From NCBI GenBank assembly GCA_023079485.1, contig CM041083.1, forward strand, positions 156,134,552 to 156,198,551: a stretch of 64,000 bases of DNA, in the 5' to 3' direction. Shown piece by piece: positions 12,115-24,282 of this stretch. Both the position numbers and the translations under genes were made by a program. This stretch comes from Archilochus colubris (Eukaryota; Chordata; Aves; Apodiformes; Trochilidae). The notes under the pieces were generated by a model. That model saw nothing but the letters and a program-made list of their open reading frames with translations. It did no database searches and was not told the origin of the DNA. The first letter of the stretch is position 1, and each line of letters opens with the position of its first letter.

Positions 12115-12567
12115 GAAATGAGGCCAGTGAGTCCAATCTGCCTAGAGCAGGATGCACTTAAATGTAGATCCAGCTGCAGGGTGTACTGGAGATTTTTGGA
12201 TGTTACACCACAAAAAATAATTGAAGAATTTCATGAGATGTCTAAAGGCTTAAAGCATCCATATTTTAACACAAGGATTTATATAATGAAAAGTATGGGA
12301 AAAATATTCAAATTAGTTAGCAGAAAGGAAGGTATGGAAAATAAAGGAATGCATTTGTATAAATCATGCAGACCCAAGGAAAAGATAATGAACACCATTC
12401 AATTAGCTCTGTTTGCTGATAAAGAAAGGGAGAGAAGCCCCATGAACATGATGCCACTGCCTCAGAATCCAGGACTTTCACTAATTAAAAATAGGCTTCA
12501 TGAAATAGTTGTGTTCATGAACATGACACAGTTACCAGTCATTAGCTGGCTAAGATACAAGTGCTAG
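12115..12567 (+). CDS. Unrecognised open frame, ~150 codons (probably chance)
   Basis: This is the longest open frame in the window outside recognisable CR1 code. The frame is open from 12091. The first ATG in it is at 12115, giving about 150 residues ending in a TAG at 12565-12567. The predicted product is basic and rich in Lys, Met and Ile. It has no signal peptide, no membrane segment and no domain or motif that I recognise. A possible splice acceptor (TTTTATCAG) ends at 12072, but no matching donor or neighbouring exon is visible, and no polyadenylation signal sits close downstream. The surrounding DNA is not recognisably a transposon. In AT-rich DNA a frame this long is mildly surprising, but chance remains the simplest reading. 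Alternatives are a decayed retrocopy or an unknown element. Confidence 0.12.
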   Translation, partial: EMRPVSPICLEQDALKCRSSCRVYWRFLDVTPQKIIEEFHEMSKGLKHPYFNTRIYIMKSMGKIFKLVSRKEGMENKGMHLYKSCRPKEKIMNTIQLALFADKERERSPMNMMPLPQNPGLSLIKNRLHEIVVFMNMTQLPVISWLRYKC

Positions 12568-14789
12568 ATAGCAGGGGTCTTGAAGTGCAGTGACAAAGCT
12601 GTATGTGAAAAATGTACCAATATATCCCACATAATGGTTAAGTCATGCCAACGGTATTAATCTCCTAATTCCAGAAACTTTTACATTTGTTCTCAGCTAT
12701 TATGTTTTTAATTACATTTCAGTTTAATGGCTTTTTGGAATGAAACCACATTTTGCCTCATTAATGAAACAGATAGTGCATGCACAGGGAACTTAATAAT
12801 CCTTGTTAAGAGTTAAAAGCTTGCACAGGTTGGCTATTTTAAGAGTGGACTCTGTTTTTCTTTATGATCACAAGTTTTTTCAAATTTACTTCAAGACCCC
12901 CTTATAATTATGTTATTAAACATTCCCTTTATTTAAAAGTTCGTGATAATTTCATTCGAGCTGAACATCATTAACTGCTTCATCACTGAATATTGTGACT
13001 AAATATATAAATGTGTTTGTATTCGTCCTTATGCTACATAAACATTTATGTGAGTGTATCAGCATTTATATGCATAATATGTCATTAAATGAGGCAAACT
13101 GATTCTATGACCTCTTCAAATAGTTACATATACTTTATTAGCTATTCAGTCACATGTGCATCTGCATTTCCCTGGGCTTGGAGGCTAAGTAGAACAGAAC
13201 TAATCCATTTTTATTATGCAAAAGAACAGAATTTCAGTGGCTTGTTTATGAAAAGCATTCTGTCTCTTCTTGTGTAGCATATGTTATAGGTAATACTTGT
13301 CAGTGTAAAGAGACTAAACCAAGAAGATTCAGAGGTCATTTGTTTATCAGTTAATCTCTGCATTTGTATGGGGATTTACTCAAAACAGTAATTGGGGTGG
13401 TACAATTTAACTGCTCTGTGTAATGTTGCTTAAATTTATCACTAAGTGCAGTAAAAAAACTGGTATTAAAAACTCTTCACTATCAACAGTGATTATTCAT
13501 TCAAAAATCATCAGTTGTAACACATGAATAAAATCAAATGAAACACTAGTAGAACAATGTTTAACATTATTTTGATATTGTCATGTAACAGGTCAGGAAC
13601 TGTAATTGTGGTGACCTTAAATTCCAGCTAAAAAAAAAATCCTGTTTTTTAATAAAGAGTAAAATATTTGAAGTTTAGAAAGAAATAAAAGAAAGCAAAT
13701 AATTTCAGAAATTTCTTGAAAAAGACATTCTAGAAATAGAAAATAATTCTATTTTTAAATCACTTAAATTAGGCATAATTTATATTTCCTATATAAATAT
13801 AATACAAGTATAATGAAGACTATCAGAGCGAGTTTAGTTACTGAAATATAATGCCTATTAGTATAAGGAGAACACAGGCATAATTAATATTTTTTCAATG
13901 AGACTGGGGCTTTTCGTACAACTTTTTCTAATGATAAAAAAATGATATGTTGGGAATTTTTGGTCAGCTGTGTTTTGTTGTTTTCATGTCATGTTTCTTA
14001 ATGTTTCAAATTATTTTTTTTTTCAGGATTTAACTGAAAAAAGAAAAAATTCTGGAAGATCACTAAAGACATGTTTTTTCCATTACTGATATTATCATAT
14101 TGCACTGAAGTCAACTTTTCAGCCAGTAATTCCTGTGACACCACACTAATTAAAAAAAAAGCAGAAAAGTCATTATGCTAAGCAAGTAATCACACAGTAA
14201 GAGAGAAAACTATCAAGGGTAGTTAATGCTGCAGGGCAAAGCTGTTGCAAAAATTATGCTGGGAAAGAAAAGCATAGGCAGAAGCCAGATACATGATGTG
14301 CATTAATCTAAACACTAAAATGGGAAACATGATCAGTGGATATATTTTCCCTGAAAAAAAATTTTCTGCTAGCCTTTGGGTTGGTGGAGATTTCTCTCCT
14401 TGTCTCTTGAATGCCCTGAAATGGCTCTTTCTGACTCGAATCCTGCAAAACGACTCTGCAAACTCAGACCATAACATTTAGTGTGCCAGTTATACATCTG
14501 CACAACTGTGTGGTCCTTTTCTGTTTTCACATTCTGCCTTCTATTCACACCTTTTTATGACACTGCTTTTAGAACACTAATTTTTTGGGAAGGATGTTTT
14601 TTTACTGTTCTGTGGAGATGGGTCTGGTTAGGCTTTTTTTTTTTCAGTGTGGTTCATATATTGTGTAAAATGGTATAGCACAATTATTTAAGATACATTC
14701 AGTGTCAGTTTCAATAAAAATACCACACATGTAATTTGAGTTTTGCATACTAATGAAACCTAGCTTTTCAAGATGGCACAGATCCTCAA

Positions 14790-14840
14790 ATAAAATAAAA
14801 GAAAATTATAAAATAAAATGAAATTAAATAAAAAATAGTT
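14790..14840 (+). repeat. AAAT-rich low-complexity stretch
   Basis: Imperfect AAAT and AAAAT units with occasional G, a decayed microsatellite. Confidence 0.7.
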
Positions 14841-15362
14841 GTAATTTTAAATAGAGTTATAATAAAGCATTGCAGACATACTTACAATTTTGCCGTGCTA
14901 CATTTTCTGTATAACTTATAGGAAAAAAACTGAAATAGACATTGTACAATGCCAAGAGATGTTTGTTTCCTTGAAATTTTTTGTTTGCTTATCCTAAAAA
15001 TATTTGCTATTGTATTCTATGCCTTATTATATTTTGAGAATATATTTTGTTGCAATTCCATTTCTCTTGACCAGTAGAATAGTAAACATTATAGAATTTG
15101 ATAGCAACTTCAGCTTAAATTAGCTGAAATTTGTAACTTGTTTATTACTGTTGTGGGTTGTAATGCTGAGTTTCCAGTTACATGTCTGTTCAACTCAGTG
15201 GTGAAAAAAGCAAAAATGTGCATACACCATGAAGTATGCTGTGCCTTAAGAGGATGCAAAGCTATAAAAACATTAAATTAAATTACTTAAAGAACTCTAT
15301 ACTTACAATCTTTCACTTAAGAAACTCAAAGCCTTTTCTCACCATTAGCTAATAGGCACAAC

Positions 15363-15642
15363 ATAGAACCACAGGATGAGTTGAGTGGGTATCCTAAAGA
15401 TCATATACTTCCAGCCACCCTGCCAGACTAGGTTGCTCAAAGCCTTATACAAGATCTTGAACACTTGCAGTGATGAAGCAACCACAACTTCTCTGGGTAA
15501 CCCACTGTCTAAAAACGTTTCCCTTACATCTAGTCTAAATGTATCCTCTTTTAGTTTAAAACTGTTGCCCCTTGTCCTGTAGATACAGGTCTTGGCTCAG
15601 TTTTCTTGTTAGTCACCTTTAGGTATTTAAAGGCCACAGCTT
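15363..15642 (-). mobile_element. CR1 LINE 3' end fragment
   Basis: The plus strand begins with TAGAACCACAGGATGAG (decayed tail octamers). It then shows AAAGATCATATACTTCCAGCC, CTAGGTTGCTCAAAGCC, TTGAACACTTGCAG, CAACTTCTCTGGGTAACC, CTTACATCTAGTCTAAATG and GCCCCTTGTCCTGTAG. This is the CR1 3' UTR read in the minus direction. It stops near 15642, where the normal order would continue into the end of ORF2. A different part of the element is found at 15831 instead. Confidence 0.92.
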
Positions 15643-15830
15643 TTGATGTATGATGAAAGTGGCTGGGTAATTCCAGCACCCAGTTACCTAAGGACCCTGG
15701 CATCAGTCTTGTTGGGTCGCATGTTATTGTATATCTTCAGGAATTTCAAAGCTGATCTTTTCCTATCACTGGGCCTATCATTGGAGTCCTGCTTTGAGAT
15801 CCATAGGATTGACAGATGTGTGAACAATGA
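15643..15830. other. Unassigned sequence between two CR1 pieces
   Basis: I do not recognise this stretch. Lying between two minus-strand CR1 parts, it may be heavily decayed CR1 ORF2, or unrelated DNA joined by a rearrangement. Confidence 0.4.
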
Positions 15831-16133
15831 TCACCAGTCAAAACTAATGCAAAAAAATGATGAGCCTTTTTCAAGTAGGTTTTCACTAGTTCTCCTGTCT
15901 TTTATTTCAGGGCTTGGATTTTTCTTTTTTTTCAATCTTTTCTGTTTGAAATATCTGTAGAAGGCCTTGTTACCCTTCTTTGCATCCCCTGCCAAATTCA
16001 ATTCTACCTGTGCCTTATCTTTCCTCATCCCATTCCTATACTTCTCAATATTCTTCCCAAAACAGAAGTTAATGTTTACATGGCATTGGTTCTTCCTTTC
16101 TTCCATCTGTGCATTATTCACAGCAGGCTGCAT
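15831..16133 (-). pseudogene. CR1 ORF2 remnant, linker between endonuclease and RT
   Basis: The minus-strand frame of about 100 residues has the signature KAQVELNLAGDAKKGNKAFY, followed by YFKQKR. These are the conserved residues of CR1 ORF2 just upstream of the reverse transcriptase palm, a helical region rich in basic residues. The flanking parts of ORF2 (endonuclease and RT catalytic motifs) are missing. The frame stays open across the fragment, so it is either not very old or open by luck. It belongs with the CR1 3' end immediately to its left, with the RT portion between them deleted. Confidence 0.8.
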
Positions 16134-19126
16134 CCATACAGTCCTTTTAGAGAAGGAAAAGGAATTGTATCAAAATTACCCACCATACCTGGAATGCAGG
16201 CACATGTAGTGTTAAAGTAGTGATATGAGATATCCTAGTGATCCATTATGCTTGCTGAATACTGATGATAGGTGCCTTGTTGCAATGTAAGGTGCAATGT
16301 AAATATTCCTGTGTCTATGCTTTCAGTCTTAGGGAGCTGAATAAATATGCAAGTTCTGAAACCAGTTCTACACAGCTCTCAATGATGAATTTAATTTGTG
16401 ATAATAAATCACAATTAATAAGCATTTCTTTGCTTTGAGGCCTTTAATGTCAACCTCTGTAAGTACCTTCAAAGCTTGTGCTACCATTTTTTCTTATACA
16501 CTCAGAAGCACCTGCTACAAACTGGAATCAAAAAGAGTACAGCTTTATTTAAAACATTCATCTCTGTGTTAACCAGAAATCGTAAGCAGATATTGATCCC
16601 TATTCTGGGCATTCCCAATTATAGATCTTAGACCCATGTGGGGGTCTGTTTTCCTCTGTTCACTTTACCAGGTGTTTAGTCCATCCACAAATATCAAAGG
16701 ACTAGAGATGCAGTGAGGTCAAAGCACCAATTTAGACATGTTCCCTGATAACCTCCAGTCTGTAAGCATTCTCTTTGAAGTTATTCTACAGAAAAATTCT
16801 AAAGAAAACAAAAATTATTGATTCATGCAAACACTTTCATTGTAATAAACATCTCTGGAAACAGTCTTCAAGATTCTATTCTTAGCTTGATATCATTGCT
16901 GTCTCTCAGCTCAGCATAGTTAATGAGAAAATGGGCAAGCTTTAAAACCCTGAATTCGGTCTTTCGTGGTCTTGTTTGTTGTTTTTTATATTCCTCTCTC
17001 TATTTCTCTGAGGACTGGCACTTTGTTTAAATATGCATCCATTTTTTTCCAAACAGCTTTTATTTCTTATATTGCTTAAGGTAAGGAACTCCAGACTGCT
17101 GCCAAGCTTATCAGATAACCTGCATTAAGCTCCTTTCTAGTCTTCCATCATTAATGACAGCCTTGAGCTACAGGGCCAGTGTCCTCAGCAACAATTCCCT
17201 AAATATACTGCTACTGCAAAGAAGTATGGCTCCCCTTTCTTTAAAGAAATAAAAGTACTTAAGAGAATGTCTTGTATCTTGTTAGGTTACATAGTTTTTA
17301 TTTAATCAGGCTTTGCAGAGGGAACCAAGACTTAGTACTGCCCAACAGAAAGCACCTCCCACATTGCACAGTTCCTTTGAGATCTCCAGCTTTACACAAA
17401 ACAACCTCAACATTATTAGCATTCTATGCAACACAGCACACACATTTTATTTTAACCTGAAATTCCAGTTCTAAATTAAAACTGCAAGATTTTTGTAGAA
17501 TAAAGTGCAATTTACAAAACTAACTGGTTATAATTTATTGCAAAAGGTAAGTACATTTTAGCGTCTAACTTTTTTCCACTATAAGGACTTCAGTTTAAAG
17601 CTCTGAAAACATTTTAGAAACAGCCTACTCTTGATAGTGCTTAAATATATTTATTTATATGAAGGATGCTGTTACACCTTTTCCTGCTGTTTTTTGTTTG
17701 TTTGTTTTGTGTTTTTTTGTTTTCTTTCTTATTTTCTTCAGTTATGCTAGAAAATAAAACTATCTTCAGTGGATGTGCACTGGACAAACACGATTCTCTT
17801 ATGAGCATGTGAAGTTCCATGATTATAAAGAACAAGTTACACTTGTTTTAATGAATCATGTAACTGAATTGTTTAGTAGTAAGATAGAAAAAGAATTCAA
17901 TAGGTTTCCTAAGAAAGCATTATCAAAATGTGAAGAATGAGCTTATTAATACTGTACTTAAAAGGAGTACTGTCTAGAAGCTGGAGTGGTATAATCTATC
18001 AATACAAATTTTAGAAGAAATCATTGTACAAAACTGGCAATGAGTCTATAAAATGTGGTGCATTTAAGTATTATTTCTTAAATAGCATCTGCAGTTATTT
18101 TTTAAAGATTTTTAGAAATTAAATGGATTAAGAGGTCCGTAAGGTAATGATTATTTGTATATTTAAATAAAATATGAGGTCCCTCAGCAATGTCATACCC
18201 AAATCAAGTAAACTATAAACCCCAAAATAAAAATAAGTTGAAAATTACATTTCAAAGTAGATTTATAATTTACTGTTTCAGTACATAAATGTCTGCATTT
18301 GAAGGCATTTAAAATGTAAGGAGTTTGTGGGGTTTTTTTCCCATATAAGATTAAAAATAATGTGATGAATATGAGAAAATTTACTTTTGGCATTAAGATA
18401 CTGTTTCTTGGTGATAAAATATCCATTCTACTTTCATGAGTTTCAGACTAAGTAAGAATGTTTTCTAAAAGAAAGTGTATCACAGCATAATATTTTAGGA
18501 GAATTTTCTGAAATTATATCTACGGAACTCAACGAGAATTTCTTTTCTTCTATAGGATTTCACCTCTCCTGTAGAATTTTATAGCAGTTCTATCGTCTAC
18601 TAAATTTTACAGGAAACTAAAAAAATCCCTTTAAAAGAGGTACAAAGTTTTAAAAGACTTTCCCCATAAAGGTTAGTGAATCCCTGAGGTCTTCTTATAG
18701 GCAATGAAGCAAAATGCATGATGCTGGTGTGGTGAAAATCACAAATTTTATGCAGAGAACTTCAGACTCCAGAATGCTGATACAACTGATTCCTGAGACA
18801 CTACTTTTGTCAACATTTACCTCCAAGAAGAAATTTGACTAAAGGTGGTACAGGATTCTCAGATATTTGCATTTGATAAATAGATACTCTTCTTGACCAG
18901 CTAAAATCAAGATTTCTGGATATCTGGATGTATGATCAAGGAATAATTGAATCATTATTTGTATACATGTCAACAGAAATGTCTGCCTATAAATATAGTT
19001 TTAGCTTTTTTCTGATCACTTATATATAGTATATTTCCATGGAATACAACTTGCAAATAGACAAAAAGGTAAACAACACTGTTCAGAGTAAAGCCCACTG
19101 CAGTACATTTCAACTATTGTCTATTT
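16134..19126. other. Unique AT-rich non-coding stretch
   Basis: No gene or transposon recognised. A T/G low-complexity tract (GTTT units) lies at about 17690-17730. Confidence 0.55.
17690..17732 (+). repeat. T/G low-complexity tract
   Basis: Imperfect GTTT and GTTTT units, similar to the tract at 10599. Confidence 0.75.
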
Positions 19127-19127
19127 A

Positions 19128-20225
19128 TAGAATCACAGAATGGTTTGGGTTGAAAAGGACATTAAAGTACACCTAGTCTAAACACCCTACAAGTTCAGGG
19201 ACACCTCCCACTAGGCCAGGTTGCTGAAATCTCCAACATAACTGGCCTTGAACACTTCCAGGGAGGGGACATTCACAACTTCCCTGGGCAACTTGCTCCA
19301 CTGTCTCACCATCCTCATAATAAAGAATTTATTTATAATATCTAATCTAAATCTACCCTCTTTCAGCTGTCAATCAGTACCCCTTTTGCTTTACTCCTTG
19401 CTAAAGAGTCTCTCTCCATCTCTCTTGTAGGCCTCCTTTAAGCATTCAAAAGCTACAATAGTCTCCCTGGAACCTTCTCTTCTTCAAGATAAACAAATAC
19501 AGCTTTCTCATCCTGTCTTAATATGAGAAATGCTCCAGTTCCAGAATCATCTTTGTGGTCCTCCTCTGGACCCACTCAAGCATGTCCATCCCTGTCTCCC
19601 TGCCTGGGATGCCCCATGCTGAACACGATCCTCCACATGAGGTCTCATGAGAGCAGGGCAGAGGGAAACACTTCCCTTGATCTGTTGCCCACACTTTGAT
19701 AAAACCCAGGATATGACTGGCTTCCTGGGCTGCCGGTGCACTTTTTCAGGTCATGTTAATTTTTTTCATTCACCAATATCCCCAAATACTTCTCTGCACA
19801 ACTCTTTTTAATCTCCTCATTGCCCAGTCTGTATCCACGTTTGTTATTGCCCCGAACCATGTGCAGGACCTTACACTTGGTCTTGCTGAACTTCATGCAG
19901 TTCACACAGGGCCACCTCTCCGAGACTTCAAGGTCCGCCTACTTGGCATCCCTTTCCTCCAGCATGTTGACCTCACCACATATCCTCAAACTTCCTGAGG
20001 GTGCATTCAATCTCACTGTCCATTTTCCAGAGGAAAATGTTACATAATACTGATCCCAATACGGATCCCTAAAGGACACCACTTGTCACTTATCTCCACC
20101 CAGACACTGGGGGATTGATTGCAACTCCTTTGAGTACTCCAGTCAATTCCTTGTCTAATAAGTGGTCCACACATCAAATCCCTATCTCTCCATTTTAGTA
20201 ACAGGGATATTGTGTGCAAAATGTC
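19128..20225 (-). mobile_element. CR1 LINE 3' portion, ~1.1 kb
   Basis: A minus-oriented CR1 copy. The plus strand opens with TAGAATCACAGAATGGTTTG, then GGACATTAAAGTACACC, CACTAGGCCAGGTTGCTGAA and GGCCTTGAACACTTCCAGGG. Farther right come AGAATCATCTTTGTGGTCCT, CTGGACCCACTCAAG, CCATGCTGAACACGATCC, AATACTTCTCTGCACAAC, GTGCAGGACCTTACACTTGG, CCCAATACGGATCCCTAAAGG and CACACATCAAATCCC. These follow the order of the 3' UTR and C-terminal ORF2 of a CR1 subfamily different from the one at 11274. The copy is 5'-truncated and full of stops. It is one of the better preserved CR1 pieces in the window. Confidence 0.95.
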
Positions 20226-22338
20226 AAATTCTTTACTTCTAATCCCTTAGATTTATAGGAAACTCTCCAGTATCTTTCATAATTTGGTTGTACTTAATGA
20301 AACAAGAATGATCTGAACAAATTCCTTCATCTTAAGGTGAATGTTTCCTCTTGTTATGAACTATGAAATAGCTTATATCTGAAGAAAACTATCTTTTTAG
20401 AAAGCAATTTTCTTCTTTACATCAATTTTAAGTAAATTTATCTGAAACTATACTTTAATTCTTAATTTTTCTTACAAATGGAATTTATATATGGCTACAG
20501 AAAAAAAATGCTGTAAAAATACACATTGTAAGAGTGGGCAAAATATATCAACCAGCAAAATCGCTGCAAAAATCATTGCTTATAGTGCTGCTTTTTTCTT
20601 TATAATTATAACAGAAATGGTAGCAAAATTGTTTGGTGATTAATAAACCACTACTTAAAGTCTTCAGTGAAATGAACAGTGAATGTAATTTGATGCCCTC
20701 TTCATACAATACTGGCATATAAGAATTTAGGAACATGAATTAAAAGAAGACACAACTAATACATACTTTTTATACTTTAGGAGGTCATGAAGAAAACTAA
20801 AAGTATTGATTTAGAATGAAATTATTATTCAATTTTTATTTTAACATTTTAAATATTTATACGGTAAAATTGTTGATGGATTTCTAGATATGATTTAAAT
20901 GAAACTTCATCTATAACTCACTGCCAAACTTCCCAAAAATATTTTGATTAATTAAGATATCTGAAGTTCCCATGACAGCAGCAAAGTTGTATTTTCTAAC
21001 TTTTATGCAAACTGAAATTATACATACTACTTGGAATTCATATTGATAGTTCCGAATAAATCATGTGTTTAATGTAAATTTAGGCCATTCTGCATGAAGT
21101 CATTTTTCTTTTTCATCAGAATATGTCACATTGTATCATGTCACAAGATGTCTTGAATAGTATCACTTCAGCAAGCCATGACAAATCAATGAGACTTACT
21201 AATAGAAATGAAGTATTTTTAAGACTACACTGGAATTACAAGTATCCAGTCTGAATTTTATACATCAAATAGATTAGTGTAATTTTAGCTGCGTTTTGCC
21301 TCTCAAGTTAAATTTTCTTTCTGTACCCAGAATTATTCTTCACATATATGCATGTACAGTATCTAAACACATATATGTATATACATTGTGCTGTATATGA
21401 ATTGCTATACATAGCCTTTTGTAGTGAACCTAAGAGTGATGGTAGGGTGCCCTGACTCTGCCAGTGCATCAGTGTTAAAACCCACAGCTAATGAGTTAAT
21501 TCTAACAGATTTAGGAATATCCATACCTGACCTTCTATGTGAAGGTTTGTCTAATCTGATGCTTGAAGTATCTTCCTGTGGTCTGTCTATGACATTCTTT
21601 CCTTTTTGGAACAAGGACAGATGAACCTATTTTAGAGCTTCATTTCCACCATAAGTAAGTGACAGTAACTATACTGTACTTCTCTGCAGAGAATATTTTT
21701 AAATAATGGCATATATTTAAATAATTCTGAATGACACATTCAGAATAACTTCTCTAAATGACTAGTCAGGAGTCCTGATCAGCCAATAGCCAGCTTTTCT
21801 GTGGTCTTAAGCAGAATTGACATAAGAGTCTTTTCTTAAGATAAACATTCATGAGTGTCCCAGGAAATATTGCTTCAGAAAATAAATAAAGAAAATGAAA
21901 GATTTTAAAAATTTAACTGCAAAGTATTACGTCACAAGTGGGAGTTTTTTATTTGCCTCCTTTCAAGTGACACACTTTCAGATCCTAACAGGAGGCAAAT
22001 ATTTGCTTATAGCAAACGATCAGAAGGAAGTACATTAGCTATGTCCAATCCAATTAGTTCTGTCCTAGACGAATCTGCTTCAGAAAGATCTAAAAGCCTT
22101 GGAGACATGAGCAATTTGATCTGTTCTCCTGAGGGACACTGGTGGTGGTCTTTGGGTTTCATATATTTAGTCTAATAGACATTTCAGTGGACTGTCATAG
22201 TTATTTTTAATTGGTTACTATATAATAATTTATTTTCCAAACTCAAATCTGCTATCATATGGTCTCCTTCTCACTGAATATAAAGACATTCTTCAGAGAC
22301 ATAAGCAGAATTTCTGAATGCTATGTAACCATATTTAT
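20226..22338. other. Unique AT-rich non-coding stretch
   Basis: No gene or transposon recognised. The 21.9-22.0 kb part carries a long inverted repeat next to a cAMP-response-element-like TTACGTCA (21927-21934), described under findings. Confidence 0.55.
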
Positions 22339-22921
22339 ATGAACTGCACCCTCAGCAAGTCTGTGGATGACATCAAGCTAGGTGATGTGGTTAATACTAG
22401 GGAGAGAAGGGATGTCATCCACAGGCACCTTGAAAGATTTGAGGTGGCCCTGTGTGACCTGCATGAAGCTCAACAAGGTGAAGTATAATGTCCTGCACAT
22501 GGCTTAGGGCAGTATTAAACATGGATATAGGCTGGGTGATGAAAAGACTGAGAGAAGTCCTGTGGAGAAAGGTCCTTGGTGGATGAAAAACTGAATAAGG
22601 GCCTTCAATGTGCACTCAGCCCAGGAAATCAACGATCAAGAAGCATGATTTGCAAGCTGAAGGAGGTTATTCTCCCCCTCTGCACCACTCTTGTGACACC
22701 CCACATCAAGGACTGTGTTCAGCTCTGCAGCCCTAGCATAAGACAGACATAGACCTGACTGGGTCCAAAGGAGGGCCACAAAGATGATCAGAGGGCTAGA
22801 GCACCTATCCTATGAAGACAAGCTGAGGAAGTTGGGATTATTCACCCAGACCTTGTCAGGGTGCTTGGAACTACATGATCTTAAAGGTGCCTTCCAGCCC
22901 AAGCCATTCTATGATTCTATA
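22339..22921 (+). mobile_element. CR1 LINE 3' portion from the RT catalytic motif to the tail
   Basis: A plus-oriented, 5'-truncated CR1. It starts inside ORF2 at the RT active-site region. The codons at 22345-22371 read CTLS, then a changed active site SVDD where the family has FADD. Next come the blocks for the ORF2 C-terminus (GTCCTGCACATGG, AGAAGTCCTGTGGAG, ACTGTGTTCAGCTCTGCAGCC, AAGGAGGGCCACAAAGATG). The 3' UTR is shortened, and GGTGCCTTCCAGCCCAAGCC with the octamer tail CATTCTATGATTCTATAT follows at 22900-22921. Stops and frameshifts are frequent. A jump near 22858 from the ORF2 end to the tail indicates an internal deletion of most of the 3' UTR. Confidence 0.95.
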
Positions 22922-24057
22922 TGAAGGATGGCTAAGGTAACAGTTTAAAGGTTGTTTTAGCTAAAAAAGAAAGAAAAATAAGTTTGGACTATACACAATG
23001 TAAACCTTCTTGACAGAAAATAATACTTGGTGAGATTAGCTCCTTGGACTCAGCTAGTATGCACAGTGAGATTCAGATCACTACCTCTAGAAACATATAT
23101 TTCTAAATTATGGTGCATATCATCTTAAAGTAAATAATTTAATTCCTTTGGAATCAATTGAAACATTTTTTGCTGAGTTTTGATACTGTATTCTTAATGG
23201 AAATTTATCAATTTCTTTCCAGAGGCAAGTTCATCTATTAGCAATGTAAAATCCGGTGTAAACTAGATGCCTACATTGGTATATTCAACTAGACATCATA
23301 ATCCATATCTATATTCAATAGTTCTTTTTTATTGCACATGAAGAGAAAAATCTCTAAAAGATAACTTAAGTAATACAGCTTCTTTTTGTGCAAAGGTTAT
23401 ACTACTGATACAGTACTGATAAAGAAAATCACTAGAGAAACATCTAATCCCTGATGTCAGTAACAACGTTTACTAACAATGTTTACTCCAGAAGTTTTCA
23501 AATTATAAAAGTATTTGACAATGAAAGGTTGAACATTGAAAATCGAAAACTTCTTTATTAGTGCAGTGTCTTCTCACAGATTGTCTCACATAGTCAGGGT
23601 ATCTATAATTTATTATGATGCTAGAAAAAGTGAAAAAAATATAGTTCAGAAATGTAAATACTACAATAAATACAACAAATTTGTTTTGTTGTATCCATAA
23701 TTTTAAATTTGATTTTTTAATTAATTAAATATGCTTACATTGATACCAAAAAAAAAAAAAAAAAAAAATGTTCCTTTACTCTTCATCTCTTTATGAAATT
23801 TCTGTGGATCTAAGAAAATCCAGAAAGTCCTTGAAGGAATATTGACAGGGAAGCTTGGTAATAAATCAGGTCTCTAGAAATCTGCTTTACAGATAGAAAT
23901 GTTCCCAGCTTTCTGTTCATCATCTAAGGATGTTTGGCTCTTCAGACACTACAGACATTCAGATATCAGCATATATTGTAAGCGCTAAATCTATACTGTA
24001 ATTTTCAAGTTTCCTGCATAAGGTGGATTTGTTTATGAGATCTAACAACTTCTTGTC
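22922..24057. other. Unique AT-rich non-coding stretch
   Basis: No gene recognised. It contains a poly-A run at 23748-23768. Confidence 0.55.
23748..23768 (+). repeat. Poly-A run
   Basis: About 21 consecutive A. No retroposed gene body is recognisable upstream. Confidence 0.85.
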
Positions 24058-24282
24058 CCTCTCCTCTCCTCTCCTCTCCTCTCCTCTCCTCTCCTCTCCT
24101 CTCCTCTCCTCTCCTCTCCTCTCCTCTCCTCTCCTCTCTCTCTCTCCTCCTCTCTCTCTCTCCTCTCCTCTCTCTCCTCTCCTCTCCTCTCCTCTCCTCT
24201 CCTCTCCTCTCCTCTCCTCTCCTCTCCTCTCCTCTCCTCTCCTCTCCTCTCCTCTCCTCTCCTCTCCTCTCCTCTCCTCTCC
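24058..24282 (+). repeat. (CCTCT)n pentanucleotide microsatellite, ~225 bp
   Basis: Two nearly pure arrays of CCTCT are separated by a CT-rich interruption at about 24136-24178 in which units have shrunk to CT dinucleotides. Because the unit is five bases long and lacks stop codons, both strands are open across the array. The apparent Ser/Leu/Pro and Glu/Arg/Gly repeats are artefacts and not proteins. All pyrimidines lie on the plus strand and all purines on the minus strand. Confidence 0.97.

Larger units (their letters stand above)
11776..15362. other. Unique AT-rich non-coding stretch
   Basis: No repeat recognised apart from an A run near 11839 and AAAT-rich sequence near 14790-14840. The 12.6-13.6 kb part is complex, low in repeats and free of long frames. 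It contains one unexplained open frame, listed separately. Confidence 0.5.
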
